Assembly: GCA_021806345.1 (NCBI GenBank)
Contig: JAJZXP010000084.1
Span: 1 to 6,107 of the forward strand
Source of the DNA: Thermoplasmata archaeon
GTDB taxonomy: Archaea; Thermoplasmatota; Thermoplasmata; Thermoplasmatales; Thermoplasmataceae
Direction of reading: 5' to 3'
Length of the DNA stretch: 6,107 nucleotides
Shown here in pieces: positions 5,673 to 6,107 of this stretch. Made by a program: the position numbers and the translations under genes. The notes beneath the pieces were generated by a model. The model saw nothing but the letters and a program-made list of their open reading frames with translations, was not told the DNA's origin and searched no databases. How positions within the stretch are numbered: the stretch's first letter is position 1; each line of letters starts with the position of its first letter.

Positions 5673-5689
5673 TATTTCTGAAATACTTA
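5669..5689. repeat. 21-bp near-perfect inverted repeat at the radical SAM promoter
   Basis: TAAATATTTCTGAAATACTTA pairs at 9 of 10 positions around the central T5679; only A5672/C5686 does not pair. The inner TATTTC-T-GAAATA is perfect. It overlaps the upstream end of the TATA-like box of the radical SAM gene, a place where a dimeric regulator or factor TFB would bind. The AT-rich setting makes a chance palindrome possible. Confidence 0.35.
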
Positions 5690-5719
5690 AATTTATGCTA
5701 ATATTCCATATACTAACTT

Positions 5720-5926
5720 TCAAAGTAACTGAATATCTGCCAGCAACTCTTTCGTATTCTCATTTGCTATTCTGGATATCACGTAATTATATTTCTCTTC
5801 AAGCATTGTTACTAGCTCATCCTTTGTCTGTGCCTCTTCCGAGCACTTCTTGAATATGGCATAATCCACATCCAACTGAACCTGCCTTCCCGAGTTGTGT
5901 TCCTTGCTGAACGGATTTCTCTTCAT
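5720..5926 (-). CDS. Small hypothetical protein, 68 residues
   Basis: This ORF runs from ATG (5926) to TGA and encodes a charged, soluble, mostly helical 68-residue protein. After a basic head (MKRNPFSKEHNSGR), residues 15-34 include QVQLDVDYAIFKKCSEEA and residues 36-68 form a probable long helix or helix pair with many Glu, Lys and Leu. It has one cysteine (C29), no membrane segment and no motif I recognise. There is no Shine-Dalgarno sequence. Two TATA-like stretches on the minus strand (around 5964-5954 and 5998-5985) could serve it with leaders of about 10 or 40 bases. It reads in the same direction as the radical SAM gene but is separated from it by 95 AT-rich bases with their own promoter, so it is probably a separate transcript. 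Its composition argues for a real gene. Confidence 0.6.
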   Translation of the reverse strand: MKRNPFSKEHNSGRQVQLDVDYAIFKKCSEEAQTKDELVTMLEEKYNYVISRIANENTKELLADIQLL

Positions 5927-6063
5927 AAATTGTGAAGTAATTTAATGTGTTCTAAAATTTTATTGTTCAGGGTAACGAAGACATCATTTATAATATATAT
6001 TAACACTCAACGTTTTTAACATCTATCTACATATTAATCTTATAAATCTCTTGGGCTCAGATA
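5927..6063. promoter_or_regulatory. AT-rich divergent promoter region
   Basis: This 137-base gap separates the minus-strand gene ending its start at 5926 from the plus-strand gene starting at 6064. It contains a perfect 12-bp palindrome TAATATATATTA (5991-6002), which could serve as a TATA element in either direction, and the clearer plus-strand box at 6040-6047. I see no ORF or RNA gene in it. Confidence 0.4.
6040..6047 (+). promoter_or_regulatory. TATA-like box for the gene at 6064
   Basis: TTATAAAT, followed by CT, is centred about 20 bases before the ATG at 6064, consistent with a leaderless or nearly leaderless transcript. The same ten bases occur at 468-477. Confidence 0.5.
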
Positions 6064-6107
6064 ATGGAACGTTCAGTTTCAATAACGATAGATGCTCTTG
6101 TTAATTG
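6064..6107 (+). CDS. Partial gene, first 14 codons, cut by the window end
   Basis: An ATG at 6064 opens a frame that stays open to the right edge and encodes MERSVSITIDALVN. Only 14 residues are visible, too few to assign a family. The start is supported by the TTATAAATCT box about 20 bases upstream, which fits leaderless transcription, and by the absence of any Shine-Dalgarno sequence. It diverges from the 68-residue gene at 5926. Confidence 0.45.
   Translation, partial: MERSVSITIDALVN

Overview
The window is AT-rich and looks archaeal. Start codons follow either archaeal-type ribosome binding sites (GAGGT, GGAG) or TATA-like boxes placed for leaderless or near-leaderless transcripts, and AGA/AGG and ATA codons are common. 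The gene content (Cas4-like iron-sulfur nuclease, stand-alone HSDR_N nuclease, SplB-type radical SAM protein) would suit a member of the Thermoplasmata. That placement is an inference; no rRNA, tRNA or marker gene confirms it.

Left edge (1-480): a membrane protein on the minus strand runs off the window, and a short unknown ORF on the plus strand starts only 8 bases from it, head to head. Positions 485-4622 hold a compact plus-strand cassette: an HNH endonuclease, a 29-codon ORF, a two-domain Cas4-like PD-(D/E)XK nuclease, a 47-codon ORF, a stand-alone HSDR_N-type nuclease-fold protein whose expected catalytic glutamate is glycine, and a TcmP-like (three-Cys-motif partner) protein with a methyltransferase-like core. 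Gaps are short and ribosome binding sites lie inside or just after the preceding ORF, so most of the cassette is probably one transcript. A SplB-like radical SAM protein on the minus strand (5624-4623) meets TcmP tail to tail with no base between the stop codons.

Right edge (5627-6107): a 68-residue protein of unknown function on the minus strand, an AT-rich divergent promoter region, and the first 14 codons of a plus-strand gene cut by the window end.

The cassette brings together three nuclease-fold proteins of different families and a TcmP/radical SAM pair. No CRISPR array, helicase, integrase or transposase is visible. The best inference is an accessory, possibly defence-related, locus in which the radical SAM and TcmP proteins act as a modification or signalling pair beside the nucleases. 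That functional link rests on gene order and family knowledge only. Two sequence observations stand out: the internal duplication of the Cas4-like nuclease, with one cluster cysteine missing in the second copy, and the loss of the catalytic glutamate in the HSDR_N protein.
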